Below are positions 53,714 through 62,841 of a stretch of DNA of 64,000 nt, one piece after another. The DNA lies in NCBI RefSeq assembly GCF_005434965.1, contig NZ_SKCI01000002.1:186001-250000 (forward strand), in the 5' to 3' direction. Position 1 is the first letter of the stretch; the number at the start of each line of letters is the position of its first letter. The position numbers were made by a program, and so were the translations under genes. The notes beneath the pieces are model-generated. The model ran no database searches, was not told the DNA's origin, and saw only the letters and a list, made by a program, of their open reading frames with translations. The stretch comes from Marimonas lutisalis (GTDB taxonomy: Bacteria; Pseudomonadota; Alphaproteobacteria; Rhodobacterales; Rhodobacteraceae).

Positions 53714-54400
53714 GTGACACGCCATTTCATCCCCGGTGATCCCCCGGTCGAGGTGATCCTGCGCCGGTCGAACCGGGCGCGGCGGATTTCGCTGCGCGTG
53801 TCCTCGCTTGACGGGCGGGTGACGCTGACCTGCCCGCCCGGCGTGGCCGAGGCCGAGGCGCTGGCCTTTGCCCGCGAAAAGGCCGATTGGCTGCGCGGCC
53901 ACCTAGCCCGCCGCCCCGACGAGGTGCAGATCGCGCCGGGGTGCATGCTGCCGTTCCGGGGGCGCATGATTCGCGTGCAGCCGGGGCAAGGGCGCGGGGT
54001 GCAGATCATCGGCGACGCGGCCCATGTGCCCGGCCCGCCCGAACGCGTGGCCGCCCGGTTGCAGGGGTTTCTGAAGGAAGCCGCGCGTGACCGTCTGGCC
54101 GAGGCCTCGGATCGGCATGCCGCCGCGCTGGGGCGCAACTACAGCCGCCTCACACTACGCGATACCCGTTCGCGCTGGGGGTCATGTTCGTCGCAGGGGG
54201 GGTTGATGTATTCCTGGCGCCTGATCATGGCGCCGGACGATGTGCTGGACTATGTCGCCGCGCACGAGGTGGCGCACCTGGCCGAGATGAACCATTCGTC
54301 CCGGTTCTGGTCCCACGTGGAGCGCCTTTACGGCGATCACCGCGCCGCGCGCGGGTGGCTGCGCAAAAGCGGCCCCGAACTGCATCGCTACAGGTTTTGA
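53714..54400 (+). CDS. YgjP/SprT-type zinc metallopeptidase (M48-like)
   Basis: 228 residues. The metal site is VAAHEVAHLAEMNHSSRFW (HEVAH, with the third ligand His in NHSSRFW), and RNYSRLTLRDTRSRWGSCSSQG is the family's RWGSCS motif. The protein is the UTP-pyrophosphatase/YgjP group of putative peptidases with unclear substrate. The start is a GTG at 53714 after GGAGAGACACGCAG. Alone on its strand, opposite the TIGR02300 gene. Confidence 0.85.
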   Translation: MTRHFIPGDPPVEVILRRSNRARRISLRVSSLDGRVTLTCPPGVAEAEALAFAREKADWLRGHLARRPDEVQIAPGCMLPFRGRMIRVQPGQGRGVQIIGDAAHVPGPPERVAARLQGFLKEAARDRLAEASDRHAAALGRNYSRLTLRDTRSRWGSCSSQGGLMYSWRLIMAPDDVLDYVAAHEVAHLAEMNHSSRFWSHVERLYGDHRAARGWLRKSGPELHRYRF

Positions 54401-54485
54401 CCGGGTACGGCGTTGGGAGGCGGGCAATGAGTATTTTTGCCAAGAAAGAGCAGCGGGGACTCGCAACAGATTGACGCCGTGCGGG

Positions 54486-54499
54486 TTTGTGATCACAAA
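54486..54499 (+). promoter_or_regulatory. Perfect palindrome before the GntR gene, probable own operator
   Basis: TTTGTGATCACAAA is a 14-bp perfect palindrome seven bases before the ATG of the GntR-type gene. FadR-subfamily GntR proteins bind sites of this kind (TGGT-like arms around a short centre). It would cover the ribosome site, so binding could block both transcription and translation start. Confidence 0.6.
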
Positions 54500-54505
54500 T
54501 ACGGA

Positions 54506-55153
54506 ATGCTGAGCCAACCCCGCCCCGATCCCGTCACATCCGCGCATGACCGTGTCTATCGCGGCCTGCGCACGCGCATCATGCATGGCGAGATGCTGCC
54601 CGGACAGGCGCTGACCCTGCGTGGCATCGGCAAGGAATTCGGCGTGTCGATGACACCCGCGCGCGAGGCGCTGCGCCGGCTGGTGGCCGAGGGGGCGCTC
54701 TCGATGTCGGCCTCGGGCCGGGTGGCCACGCCCGAGCTGTCCTCGGACCGGATCGAGGAACTGGCCGCGTTGCGCATGCTGATCGAGGTGGAACTGGCCA
54801 GCCGTGCACTGCCGCGGGCCCACATGGCGCTGATCGAACGGCTGCAGACCATCAACGCGGGGCTTGGCGACATGATCGCGCGCCAGAATCCGGTGGGGTA
54901 TATCCGCACCAACCTGGAATTTCATCGTACCCTTTACCTGCGGGCGCAGGCCCCGGCGATGCTGGCGATGACCGAAACGGTCTGGCTGCAGCTGGGCCCG
55001 ACGATGCGCCAGCTTTACGGCCGTCTGCGCCGCAAGGAACTGCCGCAGTATCACCGGATGATGATTTCGGCCCTGCGCGCCGGGGATGAACCCGGCCTGC
55101 GCTTGGCCGTGCGCTCGGACGTGACCCAGGGCCTGAAAATGCTGCTTGGCTGA
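54506..55153 (+). CDS. GntR-family regulator, FadR/FCD subfamily
   Basis: 215 residues with an N-terminal winged helix (about 15-80): VYRGLRTRIMHGEMLPGQALTLRGIGKEFGVSMTPAREALRRLVAEGAL, and a C-terminal FCD-type helical domain with LEFHRTLYLRAQAPAMLAM, whose His and Asp/Arg residues often bind a metal. The ligand is unknown; the gene is 3 bases before a cation/proton antiporter gene, which it may co-transcribe. ATG 54506 has no good Shine-Dalgarno; a TTG at 54437 is possible. Confidence 0.82.
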   Translation: MLSQPRPDPVTSAHDRVYRGLRTRIMHGEMLPGQALTLRGIGKEFGVSMTPAREALRRLVAEGALSMSASGRVATPELSSDRIEELAALRMLIEVELASRALPRAHMALIERLQTINAGLGDMIARQNPVGYIRTNLEFHRTLYLRAQAPAMLAMTETVWLQLGPTMRQLYGRLRRKELPQYHRMMISALRAGDEPGLRLAVRSDVTQGLKMLLG

Positions 55154-55155
55154 TC

Positions 55156-56316
55156 ATGGTCGAGGAAACCGGCAATATCCTGATCGTTCTGGGCGTGCTG
55201 TTTCTGGCCGGGCTGGCCGCGGACGCGATCGGCCACCGCACCCGCCTGCCGCGCGTCACGCTGCTTCTGGGGTGCGGTATCCTCGTGGGACGGGCTGGTT
55301 TCGACCTCGTGCCGCAGGCGATGGCGGACTGGTATGAATTCCTGTCGGTGGTCGCGCTGACCATGGTTTCGTTTCTGCTTGGCAACGCGCTCAAGGCCGA
55401 CCTGCTGCGCCAGTGGGGCGGAGCGATCTTCGCCGTGTCGCTGAGCATCGTCTTTTCCACGATTTTTCTTGTGGCGGCCGGCCTCTGGATGCTGGGCGTG
55501 CCGCTGGCCGTCGCGTTGCTGCTGGGCGGAATCGCCACGGCGACCGATCCGGCGGCCACCCGCGATGCCATCCGTCAACAGGGGGTGAACACGCCCTTTT
55601 CCACCCGAATCGAAGCAATCGTGGCGATCGACGACGCCTGGGGACTCATCGCCTTTGCGCTGGTCGCGGTCCTGGTCCGTGGGCTGGGGGGCGCGTTTTC
55701 ACCCGAGCTGCTGTTGGATGCGCTGCGTGAAATCGCGATCGCGGTCATGCTGGGCCTTGCCGTGGGCGGGCCCGCGGCGCTGCTGACCGGCCGGCTCAAA
55801 CAGGGTGAGCCGATGCAGACCGAGGCGCTGGGCGTGGTCCTCCTGTCGGGCGGGTTGGCGATCTGGTGCGACGTGTCCTACCTGATCACCGGGATGGTTG
55901 CCGGGGCGGTGATTGCCAATTTCGCCCGGCACCACGACCGCGCCTTTCACGAGATCGAGCACATCCAGTGGCCCTTCATGATGCTGTTCTTCCTGCTTGC
56001 AGGCGCATCGCTGGAACTGGTGGCGCTGTTGCAGATCGGAGTTGTCGGGGTGGCCTATATCGGGCTGCGCATCCTGGCGCGGATGATTGGCGGATGGATC
56101 GGCGCGCGGCTGGGACGCGTGCCGCCGGGCGAACGCCTCTGGTACGGTCCGGCGCTTCTGGCGCAGGCCGGGGTCGCCATCGGCATGGCGCTGGTCGCGG
56201 CGCAGGAGGTGCCGGAGCACGCCGACCTGATCCTGACGCTGACGATCGGCACGACGGTTCTGTTCGAACTGATCGGGCCGCTGGCCACGGCTCGGGCGGT
56301 GCGGCGCACGGCCTAG
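55156..56316 (+). CDS. Cation/proton antiporter, CPA1/NhaP-like
   Basis: 386 residues, about eleven membrane helices: [18 protein letters not shown] at the start, then [19 protein letters not shown] and the FAVDDAWG-like [18 protein letters not shown], which carry the acidic residues of the ion site. No C-terminal cytoplasmic domain of NhaP2 type is present. It probably exports Na+ or K+ against protons in a marine cell. It starts 3 bases after the GntR gene and ends overlapping the convergent accA by four bases. Confidence 0.85.
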   Translation: MVEETGNILIVLGVLFLAGLAADAIGHRTRLPRVTLLLGCGILVGRAGFDLVPQAMADWYEFLSVVALTMVSFLLGNALKADLLRQWGGAIFAVSLSIVFSTIFLVAAGLWMLGVPLAVALLLGGIATATDPAATRDAIRQQGVNTPFSTRIEAIVAIDDAWGLIAFALVAVLVRGLGGAFSPELLLDALREIAIAVMLGLAVGGPAALLTGRLKQGEPMQTEALGVVLLSGGLAIWCDVSYLITGMVAGAVIANFARHHDRAFHEIEHIQWPFMMLFFLLAGASLELVALLQIGVVGVAYIGLRILARMIGGWIGARLGRVPPGERLWYGPALLAQAGVAIGMALVAAQEVPEHADLILTLTIGTTVLFELIGPLATARAVRRTA

Positions 56317-57275
56317 GCGGCCAGCCCTTTCGACCCCAAGTCGAGATATTTGCGCCGCCGATCCTTGATCAGTTTCTTGGGCGTCTTGCCCTCCAGCTCG
56401 GCCAGGAGCGATTTCAATGTTGCCCCCACGGCCGAAATCGCCGCGTCGCGGTTGCGATGCGCGCCGCCCATCGGTTCGGGAATCACCCGGTCCGTCACGC
56501 CCAGCTTCTCCAAGTCCTGCGCCGTCAGCCGCAGCGCCTCGGCGGCCTCGCGCATCTTCTCGCTGTCCTTCCACAGGATGCTGGCGCAGCCCTCGGGGCT
56601 GATCACCGAGTAGATCGAATGTTCCAGCATCGCCACGCGGTCGGCGGTTGCAAAGGCCACCGCCCCGCCCGAGCCGCCCTCGCCGATGATGATGCTGACC
56701 AGCGGCACGCCGATCTGCAGGCATTTTTCGGTCGAGCGCGCAATCGCCTCGGACTGGCCGCGCTCTTCGGCGCCCTTTCCGGGATAGGCGCCGGCGGTGT
56801 CGACCAGGGTGAGCACCGGCAGGCCGAACTTGTCGGCCAGCTCCATCAGGCGCACCGCCTTGCGGTAGCCCTCGGGCCGGGCCATGCCGAAATTGTGCAG
56901 GATGCGCGACTTGGTGTCGTGGCCCTTCTCGTGTCCGATCACGACCACCGGCTGATCGTTGAACCGTGCCAGCCCGCCCATGACGGCGTGATCGTCGGCA
57001 AAGTTCCGGTCGCCGGCCAGCGGCGTGTACTCGGTGAACAGCGCCTCGATGTAGTCGCGGCAATGCGGGCGTTCGGGATGGCGCGCAACCTGGCATTTCC
57101 GCCACGGCGTCAGGCTCTTGTAGAGGTCTTGCAGAAGGTCTGCGGCTTTCTTGTCCAGAGCCGCCGCCTCGGCCTCGATATCCATTTCCTCGTTGGCCCG
57201 CGCCATGGCGCGAAGCTCCTCCGCCTTGCCTTCGATCTCGGCCAGCGGTTTTTCGAAGTCGAGGTAATTGGTCAT
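56313..57275 (-). CDS. accA: Acetyl-CoA carboxylase carboxyltransferase subunit alpha
   Basis: 320 residues of the alpha chain of carboxyltransferase, first step of fatty acid synthesis. [17 protein letters not shown] at the N-terminus, then [48 protein letters not shown] and [39 protein letters not shown] give the oxyanion and CoA-binding parts. Full length for the family. No accD is nearby, as usual in alphaproteobacteria. Confidence 0.95.
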   Translation of the reverse strand: MTNYLDFEKPLAEIEGKAEELRAMARANEEMDIEAEAAALDKKAADLLQDLYKSLTPWRKCQVARHPERPHCRDYIEALFTEYTPLAGDRNFADDHAVMGGLARFNDQPVVVIGHEKGHDTKSRILHNFGMARPEGYRKAVRLMELADKFGLPVLTLVDTAGAYPGKGAEERGQSEAIARSTEKCLQIGVPLVSIIIGEGGSGGAVAFATADRVAMLEHSIYSVISPEGCASILWKDSEKMREAAEALRLTAQDLEKLGVTDRVIPEPMGGAHRNRDAAISAVGATLKSLLAELEGKTPKKLIKDRRRKYLDLGSKGLAA

Positions 57276-57375
57276 CCGGACACTCCCACGCGTAACTTGG
57301 CGCTATATGGCTGTGTCGCACTCAACATGCAACTGCGCAAGGGTTGCGGCGCTCGCGCGGTCACGCCCGACAGGC

Positions 57376-57402
57376 AAAACGCCGCCCCTCGGAACGGCGT
57401 TT
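57376..57402 (-). terminator. Terminator-like hairpin after the Spy-like gene
   Basis: AAACGCCG and CGGCGTTT form an 8-bp stem around CCCCTCGGAA. On the minus strand a TTTT follows. It lies 70 bases after the Spy-like stop and before the accA start region, fitting a weak terminator. Confidence 0.5.
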
Positions 57403-57472
57403 CGTGTGCCTCGGCCAGCAACCGGTGCCTTGCCGGAAAGGGACAGATCCGGCAGGGCGTGGCAGGCCGGGC

Positions 57473-57883
57473 TTAGTTCGCGGCGGCAAGGTCCAGCATC
57501 TTGGCGAACTGCGCTTCGCTCAGAACCCCGCGCCAGTGGTCGGTGCAGTTGGACCGCATCAGCACAAGTTTTGTTTCCATCTCGCCGACTTTTGCTGCCA
57601 GCGCCTTTCGCTCGTCTGCCGGTGCGCCCGCGATGATCGCCGCGCGCAGCGCCGCCCGCGCCGCCAGTGCTTCGGCCTCGATCGCCTTGCGCTTGGCCGG
57701 CATCGTGTCGACCCATTCTTTCAGATCGGCGCGCTGCGCCTCGGTCAGCTCCAGCGCGTCGGCGTTTTTCACGATCACCGGGGTGAAGGCGACAATCGGT
57801 TTCGACAGTTCTGATTTCGCATCGGCAAGGGCTCCGGTGGCAACACAGGCGGCGATGGCCGCCGAAAGGACGAAGGGTTTCAT
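57473..57883 (-). CDS. Spy/CpxP-like periplasmic protein
   Basis: 136 residues with a signal peptide (MKPFVLSAAIAACVATGALA, then DAKSEL). Two LTxxQ-type motifs, ALELTEAQRADLKEW and VLSEAQFAKML, are the mark of Spy/CpxP/heavy-metal-resistance proteins, which bind unfolded proteins or metals in the periplasm. Much of it is helical and Ala-rich (KRKAIEAEALAARAALRAAI). ATG 57883 fits the signal; longer starts do not. A perfect FNR-type box lies upstream and suggests oxygen-responsive control. Confidence 0.75.
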   Translation of the reverse strand: MKPFVLSAAIAACVATGALADAKSELSKPIVAFTPVIVKNADALELTEAQRADLKEWVDTMPAKRKAIEAEALAARAALRAAIIAGAPADERKALAAKVGEMETKLVLMRSNCTDHWRGVLSEAQFAKMLDLAAAN

Positions 57884-57932
57884 GCACAGCTCCATATCAT
57901 TGAACACTCCGGGACATCCCGGTTGACCCGTG

Positions 57933-57972
57933 CTTAGACTGGGGCGGTCTGCAGCTCCTTGATTTAAATCAA
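57933..57972 (-). promoter_or_regulatory. FNR/FnrL box and -10 element before the Spy-like gene
   Basis: TTGATTTAAATCAA (57959-57972) is the exact FNR consensus TTGAT-N4-ATCAA. Going down the minus strand, TCTAAG at 57938-57933 can serve as a -10, so the box would be centred near -41.5, the class II activator position. The untranslated leader would be about 40 bases and contains the palindrome CCGGGACATCCCGG (57909-57922). Confidence 0.6.
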
Positions 57973-58018
57973 CATCTAAAATGCTTCTTTGACTGGAAGG
58001 TTTCGCCACCCTGCCGGA

Positions 58019-58618
58019 TCACACCGCCAGCGCCGCGCGCAGCGCCATCTCGGGCGTGGCCAGAACCGGCCGGCCCAGGTCCTCCAGCAGCGCCGCCGCT
58101 CCGTCCATCGAGGCCTGCGCCAGAATCACCGCGCCCGGTGGCCCGGCCGCCCGCACCGCCCTTTCGATGGTCCGCCAGAACGCGGCTTCGTCGCCGGCTT
58201 CGAACAAAGGCCAGGCCCCCGGTACGAACAGCGCCTCGATCGGGGCCTCGTTTCCGGCGGCCCGCATCTCTTCTGCCAGCAAGGCCCGGCTCGGGCCTTC
58301 CGTGCTCTCCAGGCAATAGACCAGCAGCACCGGCCCGCCGCCCTGCGCCGCCACCCGCATCGCCGGTCGGTCGATGCGTATGGCGCCGGCGGCTTCCGCC
58401 GCTTCGCCCAGCGTGGAACAGGTGCAGAGCGCCCGGCGACCCTCTACTGCCCGTGCCACCTCCCCGGCGATCGCTGGGGTCACGTCCTCGGCGCGGGCGC
58501 GCTCCAGCAGATCCTCGCGCACTTCGTGGTGCAGCGTGGCGCCGGGCGCGATGCGGTCGCGCAGCGCATCGAACCGGGCCACATGCACCGGAGAGGTATG
58601 CAACAGGGTCAGTGTCAT
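58019..58618 (-). CDS. Asp/Glu racemase-like protein
   Basis: 199 residues with the two-cysteine-type racemase layout: LCTCSTLGEAAEAAG (first site) and VILAQASMDGAAALLEDLG where the second Cys is replaced by Ala/Ser. Without the second catalytic Cys, classical racemase chemistry is doubtful; a decarboxylase-like or binding role is possible. It sits two bases from the LysE-type exporter on the same strand, which suggests a common amino-acid substrate. Confidence 0.7.
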   Translation of the reverse strand: MTLTLLHTSPVHVARFDALRDRIAPGATLHHEVREDLLERARAEDVTPAIAGEVARAVEGRRALCTCSTLGEAAEAAGAIRIDRPAMRVAAQGGGPVLLVYCLESTEGPSRALLAEEMRAAGNEAPIEALFVPGAWPLFEAGDEAAFWRTIERAVRAAGPPGAVILAQASMDGAAALLEDLGRPVLATPEMALRAALAV

Positions 58619-58619
58619 C

Positions 58620-59219
58620 CTAACCTGCAGGATATAGGACCGGGAAAAGCGTCGCCACCAGCAAAACCGCCATCGTCCAGTTGAACGCCCGCAACCGTGC
58701 CGGGTTGGTCAGAACCCGCCGCATTTGCTGGCCCAGCACCGTCCACGTGCTGACCGTGGGCAGGTTGATCGCTCCGAACACCACCGCCACGAGGCCGATT
58801 GCCGCCAGGCTGCGCTCGGGCGCATACAGCGACACGGCCGTCAGCGCCATCGACCAGGCCTTGGGATTCACCCACTGAAACAGCGCCGCCTGCAGGAAAC
58901 TCAATGGCTTGCCGCCGCCATCGCGCGCCTCGGGCGGCGCGGCATGGGCGATCATCCAGGCCAGCCATAGCAGGTAGGACACGCTGAACACCGTCAGGAT
59001 CACGTGACCGACGGGCCAGGCGTCGAACACCCGGATCAGGCCCACGCCCACCAGCACCACCATCACGGTAAAGCCGATGCCGATGCCAAGCATGTGCGGG
59101 ATCGTCCGGCGAAAGCCGAAATTCGCGCCCGAGGCCATCAGCATGAGGTTGTTCGGCCCCGGCGTGATCGACGAGACAAAGGCGAACAGGGCAAGAGCGG
59201 CAAGTATATCGGTTTGCAT
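58620..59219 (-). CDS. LysE-family amino acid exporter
   Basis: 199-residue membrane protein with six predicted helices. FVSSITPGPNNLMLMASGANFGFRRTIPHMLGI is the LysE/RhtB start (PGPNN), and FQWVNPKAWSMALTAVSLY is the WxNPKAW element. It would export an amino acid such as Lys, Arg or Thr. A divergent Lrp/AsnC gene begins 81 bases away and probably controls it, a common pairing. Confidence 0.88.
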   Translation of the reverse strand: MQTDILAALALFAFVSSITPGPNNLMLMASGANFGFRRTIPHMLGIGIGFTVMVVLVGVGLIRVFDAWPVGHVILTVFSVSYLLWLAWMIAHAAPPEARDGGGKPLSFLQAALFQWVNPKAWSMALTAVSLYAPERSLAAIGLVAVVFGAINLPTVSTWTVLGQQMRRVLTNPARLRAFNWTMAVLLVATLFPVLYPAG

Positions 59220-59300
59220 GGCGCAACATTATTCAGTTATCGCCGCCATGAAATTGCGATGTTGACTGATAATCAGATCATGGAGCAATAAGTCACGTAA

Positions 59301-59744
59301 ATGGACGCAATAAACGACAAAATATTGCATGAGCTGTCCCGCGACGGACGCATCAGCAATCTCAACCTGGCCGAACGCGTGGGCCTGTCTCCCTCGGCCT
59401 GCCTGCGCCGCGTCGCCGCTCTGGAACAGGCGGGCGCCATCCGCGGCTACCGCGCGGTGCTCGATCCCGCGCAGATGGGCGTGGGCTTCGTCGCCTATAT
59501 CGCCGTTGGCCTCAACCAGCACACCAAGTCAGCTCAACAGGCGTTCGAACGCGCGATGGACCGCGCCCCGGAAGTGCGCGAATGCCACAATATTACCGGA
59601 TCGGTGGAATATCTCCTCCGGGTCGAAGTGGCCGATCTTGCGGATTACAAGCGCTTCCACACCGATGTGCTGGGAACCCTGCCGCAGGTGCAATCGCTCA
59701 CCACCTATGTCGTCATCGGCTCGCCAAAGGATGAGCGCGCCTAG
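59301..59744 (+). CDS. Lrp/AsnC-family regulator
   Basis: 147 residues: an N-terminal winged HTH (LHELSRDGRISNLNLAERVGLSPSACLRRVAALEQAG) and a C-terminal RAM domain (about 65-145) with ECHNITGSVEYLLRVEVADLADYKRFH, which binds amino acids. It is divergent from the LysE gene and likely activates it when an amino acid is in excess. The 81-base gap between them must contain both promoters and AT-rich partial palindromes near 59228-59280. Confidence 0.9.
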   Translation: MDAINDKILHELSRDGRISNLNLAERVGLSPSACLRRVAALEQAGAIRGYRAVLDPAQMGVGFVAYIAVGLNQHTKSAQQAFERAMDRAPEVRECHNITGSVEYLLRVEVADLADYKRFHTDVLGTLPQVQSLTTYVVIGSPKDERA

Positions 59745-59832
59745 GCGGCTTGTCGCCGACTGCGTGCCGCCCGGTTCCCGCACCGGCAACGCTGGGCTAT
59801 GACGCCGGCGTAATAACCTGTGACGAGGCTCC

Positions 59833-60312
59833 ATGTCCCTGACCCGCCGCTTTATGATTTTCGCCCCGCTCGCCCTTGCCGCCTGCGGCGCGCGCGAAAC
59901 CGTCTCCACCATGACCGAGCCCGCGGGCTACAACCCGCCGCTTCATCCGAACGAAACGCCCGAGCTGCGCGCGCTGATCAACAAATGGGCCGACCACTAC
60001 CAAGTTCCGCGCCGCCTCGTGCACCGCCAGATCATTCGCGAAAGCACCCACCGCCCCTGGGCGCGCAACGGTCCCTACTACGGGCTGATGCAGATCCTGC
60101 CCGAGACCGCCCGCACCATGGGGTTCCGGGGCAAGCCTTCGGACCTGCTCGATGCCGATACCAACCTCGAATACGCCGTCAAGTACCTGCGCGGCGCCTA
60201 TCTCGTGGCCGACGGAGACGAGGACGCAGCGGTGATGTGGTATGCCCGCGGCTACTATTACGAGGCCAAGCGCAAGGGCCTCCTGGTCGAAACCGGTCTG
60301 CGCCCGGCCTAG
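59833..60312 (+). CDS. Lipoprotein lytic transglycosylase (SLT domain)
   Basis: 159 residues with a lipoprotein signal (hydrophobic core and AAC at about 17-19) and an SLT fold. The catalytic Glu is in IIRESTHRPWARNGPYYGLMQILPETARTMGFRG, followed by LDADTNLEYAVKYLRGAYLVA. It cuts peptidoglycan glycan strands from the outer-membrane side. Smaller than the usual MltE; a complete SLT core is present. Confidence 0.85.
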   Translation: MSLTRRFMIFAPLALAACGARETVSTMTEPAGYNPPLHPNETPELRALINKWADHYQVPRRLVHRQIIRESTHRPWARNGPYYGLMQILPETARTMGFRGKPSDLLDADTNLEYAVKYLRGAYLVADGDEDAAVMWYARGYYYEAKRKGLLVETGLRPA

Positions 60313-60324
60313 CCGTCCCACATC

Positions 60325-60374
60325 TTCATCTTGCCGAAAATATCCCGGGGAGTGTGAGGGGCTGGCCCCTCACA
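60325..60374. repeat. Dispersed intergenic unit, copy 2, and hairpin
   Basis: TTCATCTTGCCGAAAATATC (60325-60344) resembles the unit at 1827-1859. Directly after, TGTGAGGGG-CTGG-CCCCTCACA is a 9-bp hairpin (60353-60374), without a T run. They end the transglycosylase unit. Confidence 0.45.
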
Positions 60375-60520
60375 TCGACGTCTGCCCTGTGTGCTGCGGT
60401 TGCACAACGCGCGCCGCGGTAACCTTAAGGCGCGTTCACCGGGCTCGGATTTGCCGGCAGCCGGATGTCAGCCGGGGGGTGCACGCATGTCACCCCCCGA
60501 AATTTCACCGCGCGCTGGCG

Positions 60521-61480
60521 TTAACCTCTGGCGATCAGCTCGGCCTGTTGCACGATCACCTCGGCCTGCTTGATGCTGGCGATATCCACCAGCCGGCCTT
60601 TGTAAACGGTGGCACCCGCGCCCGTCGCCTTGGCCTCTTCCATCGCCGCCAGGATCTCGCGGGCCTCAGTCACCGCTTCCTCGGACGGGGTGAACACCTG
60701 GTTTGCCAGCGCGATCTGCTTGGGGTGGATCGCCCATTTGCCCACCATGCCCAGCGTGGCCGAACGTTTGGCCTGCGCGATATAGCCCTCGTCGTCGCTG
60801 AAATCGCCAAACGGCCCATCCACCGGCAGGATGCCATGCGTCCGGCAGGCGGCCACGATCGCGGCCTGCGCCCAGTGCCAGGGATCTGACCAGTGCTTCT
60901 GGCCCTCATGCAGCATGTAATAGTTCTCCTGCGTGCCCCCGATGCCGGTGGTCTGCATGCCCATGGACGCCGCAAAATCCGCCGCTCCCAAGGACATAGC
61001 CTGCATCCGCGGACTCGACGCGGCGATGGCCTCGACATGGGCGATGCCCGCGGCGCTCTCGATGATCACCTCGAAACTCACGGGCTTTTCCCGGCCCTTG
61101 GCACGCTCGATCGCGGTGACCAGCGCATCAACGGCATAGACATCCTCGGCACAGCCCACCTTGGGGATCATGATCTGATCCAGCCGCGGCCCGGCCTGTT
61201 CCATCAGGTCGACCACGTCGCGATACCAATAGGGCGTGTCCAGGCCGTTGATCCGCACGCTCAGCGTCTTGGTGCCCCAATCGACCGTGTTGATCGCCTC
61301 GATGACATTGGCGCGCGCGGCGTCCTTGTCCGCAGGCGCAACGGAATCTTCAAGATCGAGGTTGATAACATCGGCGTCCGAAGCCGCCATCTTCTCGAAC
61401 AGCTTGGTGTTCGAGCCGGGGCCGAACAGCTGACACCGGTTCGGACGGGCAGGGGCAGCGGGCTGAATGCGGAAACTCAT
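60521..61480 (-). CDS. mcl1: L-malyl-CoA/beta-methylmalyl-CoA lyase
   Basis: 319-residue CitE-like lyase that splits malyl-CoA and methylmalyl-CoA in the ethylmalonyl-CoA pathway. CQLFGPGSNTKLFEKMAASDADVINLDLEDSVAP carries the metal Asp-Glu pair, VSFEVIIESAAGIAHVEAIAASSPRMQAMSLGAADFAASMG the catalytic Glu, and KWAIHPKQIALANQVFTP the end. By memory it is very close to Rhodobacter sphaeroides Mcl1. ATG 61480 starts MSFRIQP. Alone on its strand, with a 278-base divergent gap to dgcN. Confidence 0.92.
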   Translation of the reverse strand: MSFRIQPAAPARPNRCQLFGPGSNTKLFEKMAASDADVINLDLEDSVAPADKDAARANVIEAINTVDWGTKTLSVRINGLDTPYWYRDVVDLMEQAGPRLDQIMIPKVGCAEDVYAVDALVTAIERAKGREKPVSFEVIIESAAGIAHVEAIAASSPRMQAMSLGAADFAASMGMQTTGIGGTQENYYMLHEGQKHWSDPWHWAQAAIVAACRTHGILPVDGPFGDFSDDEGYIAQAKRSATLGMVGKWAIHPKQIALANQVFTPSEEAVTEAREILAAMEEAKATGAGATVYKGRLVDIASIKQAEVIVQQAELIARG

Positions 61481-61758
61481 GGGGTGCACCTTTCGGGATG
61501 TAAGGAAATTGCGTCTCTTCGGGCGGAAGCGATATTAAATTGCGCCCTTGGCCGCAAGTTGATTTTGCGCATGCGGCATTCACGCTGCGCCGCAGAAACA
61601 AATATTGCACAATTCTGGTGCATTTCGAAGAATCTTCGACCAAAGCTTGAAAATACGAAAGTAATTTCGAAATTTTTGCGCAGTCCTGCCAAGTTTGCAA
61701 CCCTCTCCTACGTGTTTTCCCGAACCATCTGGCGAAAGCGACAGGAAAGGCCGAATCC

Positions 61759-62760
61759 ATGATCCAGACCCCATATCTTCTGTTCCTGGGCGATGCGCCC
61801 GACCAACTCGCCGCCAAGGTGGCGCAGGGCATCAAGGACTGGCGCCCGGAAAACGCCGTGGGCCAGTTCCGAATGGAAGGCTGCAAAGCCGATCTTGGGC
61901 TCGAGGACATGGACCTGGTCGAAGCGCGCGAAGCCGGCGCCAAGACCCTGGTGATCGGCGTGGCCAACCGTGGCGGCGTCATCAGCCCAGAGTGGAAAAA
62001 GGTGCTGGTCATGGCGCTCGAGGAGGGTTTTGACCTCGCCTCGGGCCTGCACAACCTTCTGCGCGATGAACCCGACCTCGTGGCCGTGGCCGAGGCCTGC
62101 GGGCGGGAACTGCACGATGTGCGTGTGCCGGAAGTGAAATACCCGATCGCCAACGGCAAGAAACGCACCGGCAAGCGCTGCCTTGCCGTGGGCACCGATT
62201 GCTCGGTGGGCAAGATGTACACCGCTCTCGCCATGGATGCCGAGATGAAGAAGCGCGGCCTGAAGTCGAGCTTCCGCGCCACCGGCCAGACCGGCATTCT
62301 CATCACTGGCGACGGTGTGCCGCTCGATGCTGTGATTGCCGATTTCATGGCCGGCTCCATTGAATGGCTGACGCCGGATAATGACAATGACCACTGGGAC
62401 ATGATCGAGGGCCAGGGCTCGCTTTTCCATGTCAGTTATTCGGGCGTGACCATGGCACTGATCCACGGTGGCCAGCCCGACGCGCTGATCCTGTGTCACG
62501 AACCCACCCGCGAAACCATGCGCGGCTTGCCCGAATACACCCTTCCCACGCTTGAGGAGCTGCGCGACATGGCGCTGCCGCTGGCCAAGGTCGCCAATCC
62601 GGCCTGCCAGGTCGTCGGTATTTCGATCAACACCCAGCACATGAGCGAGGAGGACGCACTGTCCTATCTGGCCGAGGTTGAGAAGCGCATTGGCCTGCCG
62701 GCAGTCGATCCTTTCCGCCAAGGCGCCGGCCGGCTCGTCGAAGCGCTGGACGCGATCTGA
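61759..62760 (+). CDS. dgcN: DgcN-type N-acetyltransferase (DUF1611)
   Basis: 333-residue DUF1611 protein. Recent work in marine bacteria describes this family with DgcA: DgcN acetylates D-glutamate, DgcA then racemises the N-acetyl form so it can be used. The start YLLFLGDAPDQLAAKVAQG and the P-loop-like RCLAVGTDCSVGKMYTALAMD (about residues 145-165) fit. A good AGGAAAGG ribosome site is present. It is 81 bases before the epimerase and the order dgcN-dgcA-transaminase makes a coherent D-glutamate unit. Confidence 0.83.
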   Translation: MIQTPYLLFLGDAPDQLAAKVAQGIKDWRPENAVGQFRMEGCKADLGLEDMDLVEAREAGAKTLVIGVANRGGVISPEWKKVLVMALEEGFDLASGLHNLLRDEPDLVAVAEACGRELHDVRVPEVKYPIANGKKRTGKRCLAVGTDCSVGKMYTALAMDAEMKKRGLKSSFRATGQTGILITGDGVPLDAVIADFMAGSIEWLTPDNDNDHWDMIEGQGSLFHVSYSGVTMALIHGGQPDALILCHEPTRETMRGLPEYTLPTLEELRDMALPLAKVANPACQVVGISINTQHMSEEDALSYLAEVEKRIGLPAVDPFRQGAGRLVEALDAI

Positions 62761-62841
62761 ACCAAGCGACTGTCCCGCCCTTGCCGGCGGGACACGCAAG
62801 GCGCGCTTGTCAGAGCGCGATGAGCGACGGAGGACAAGCCA

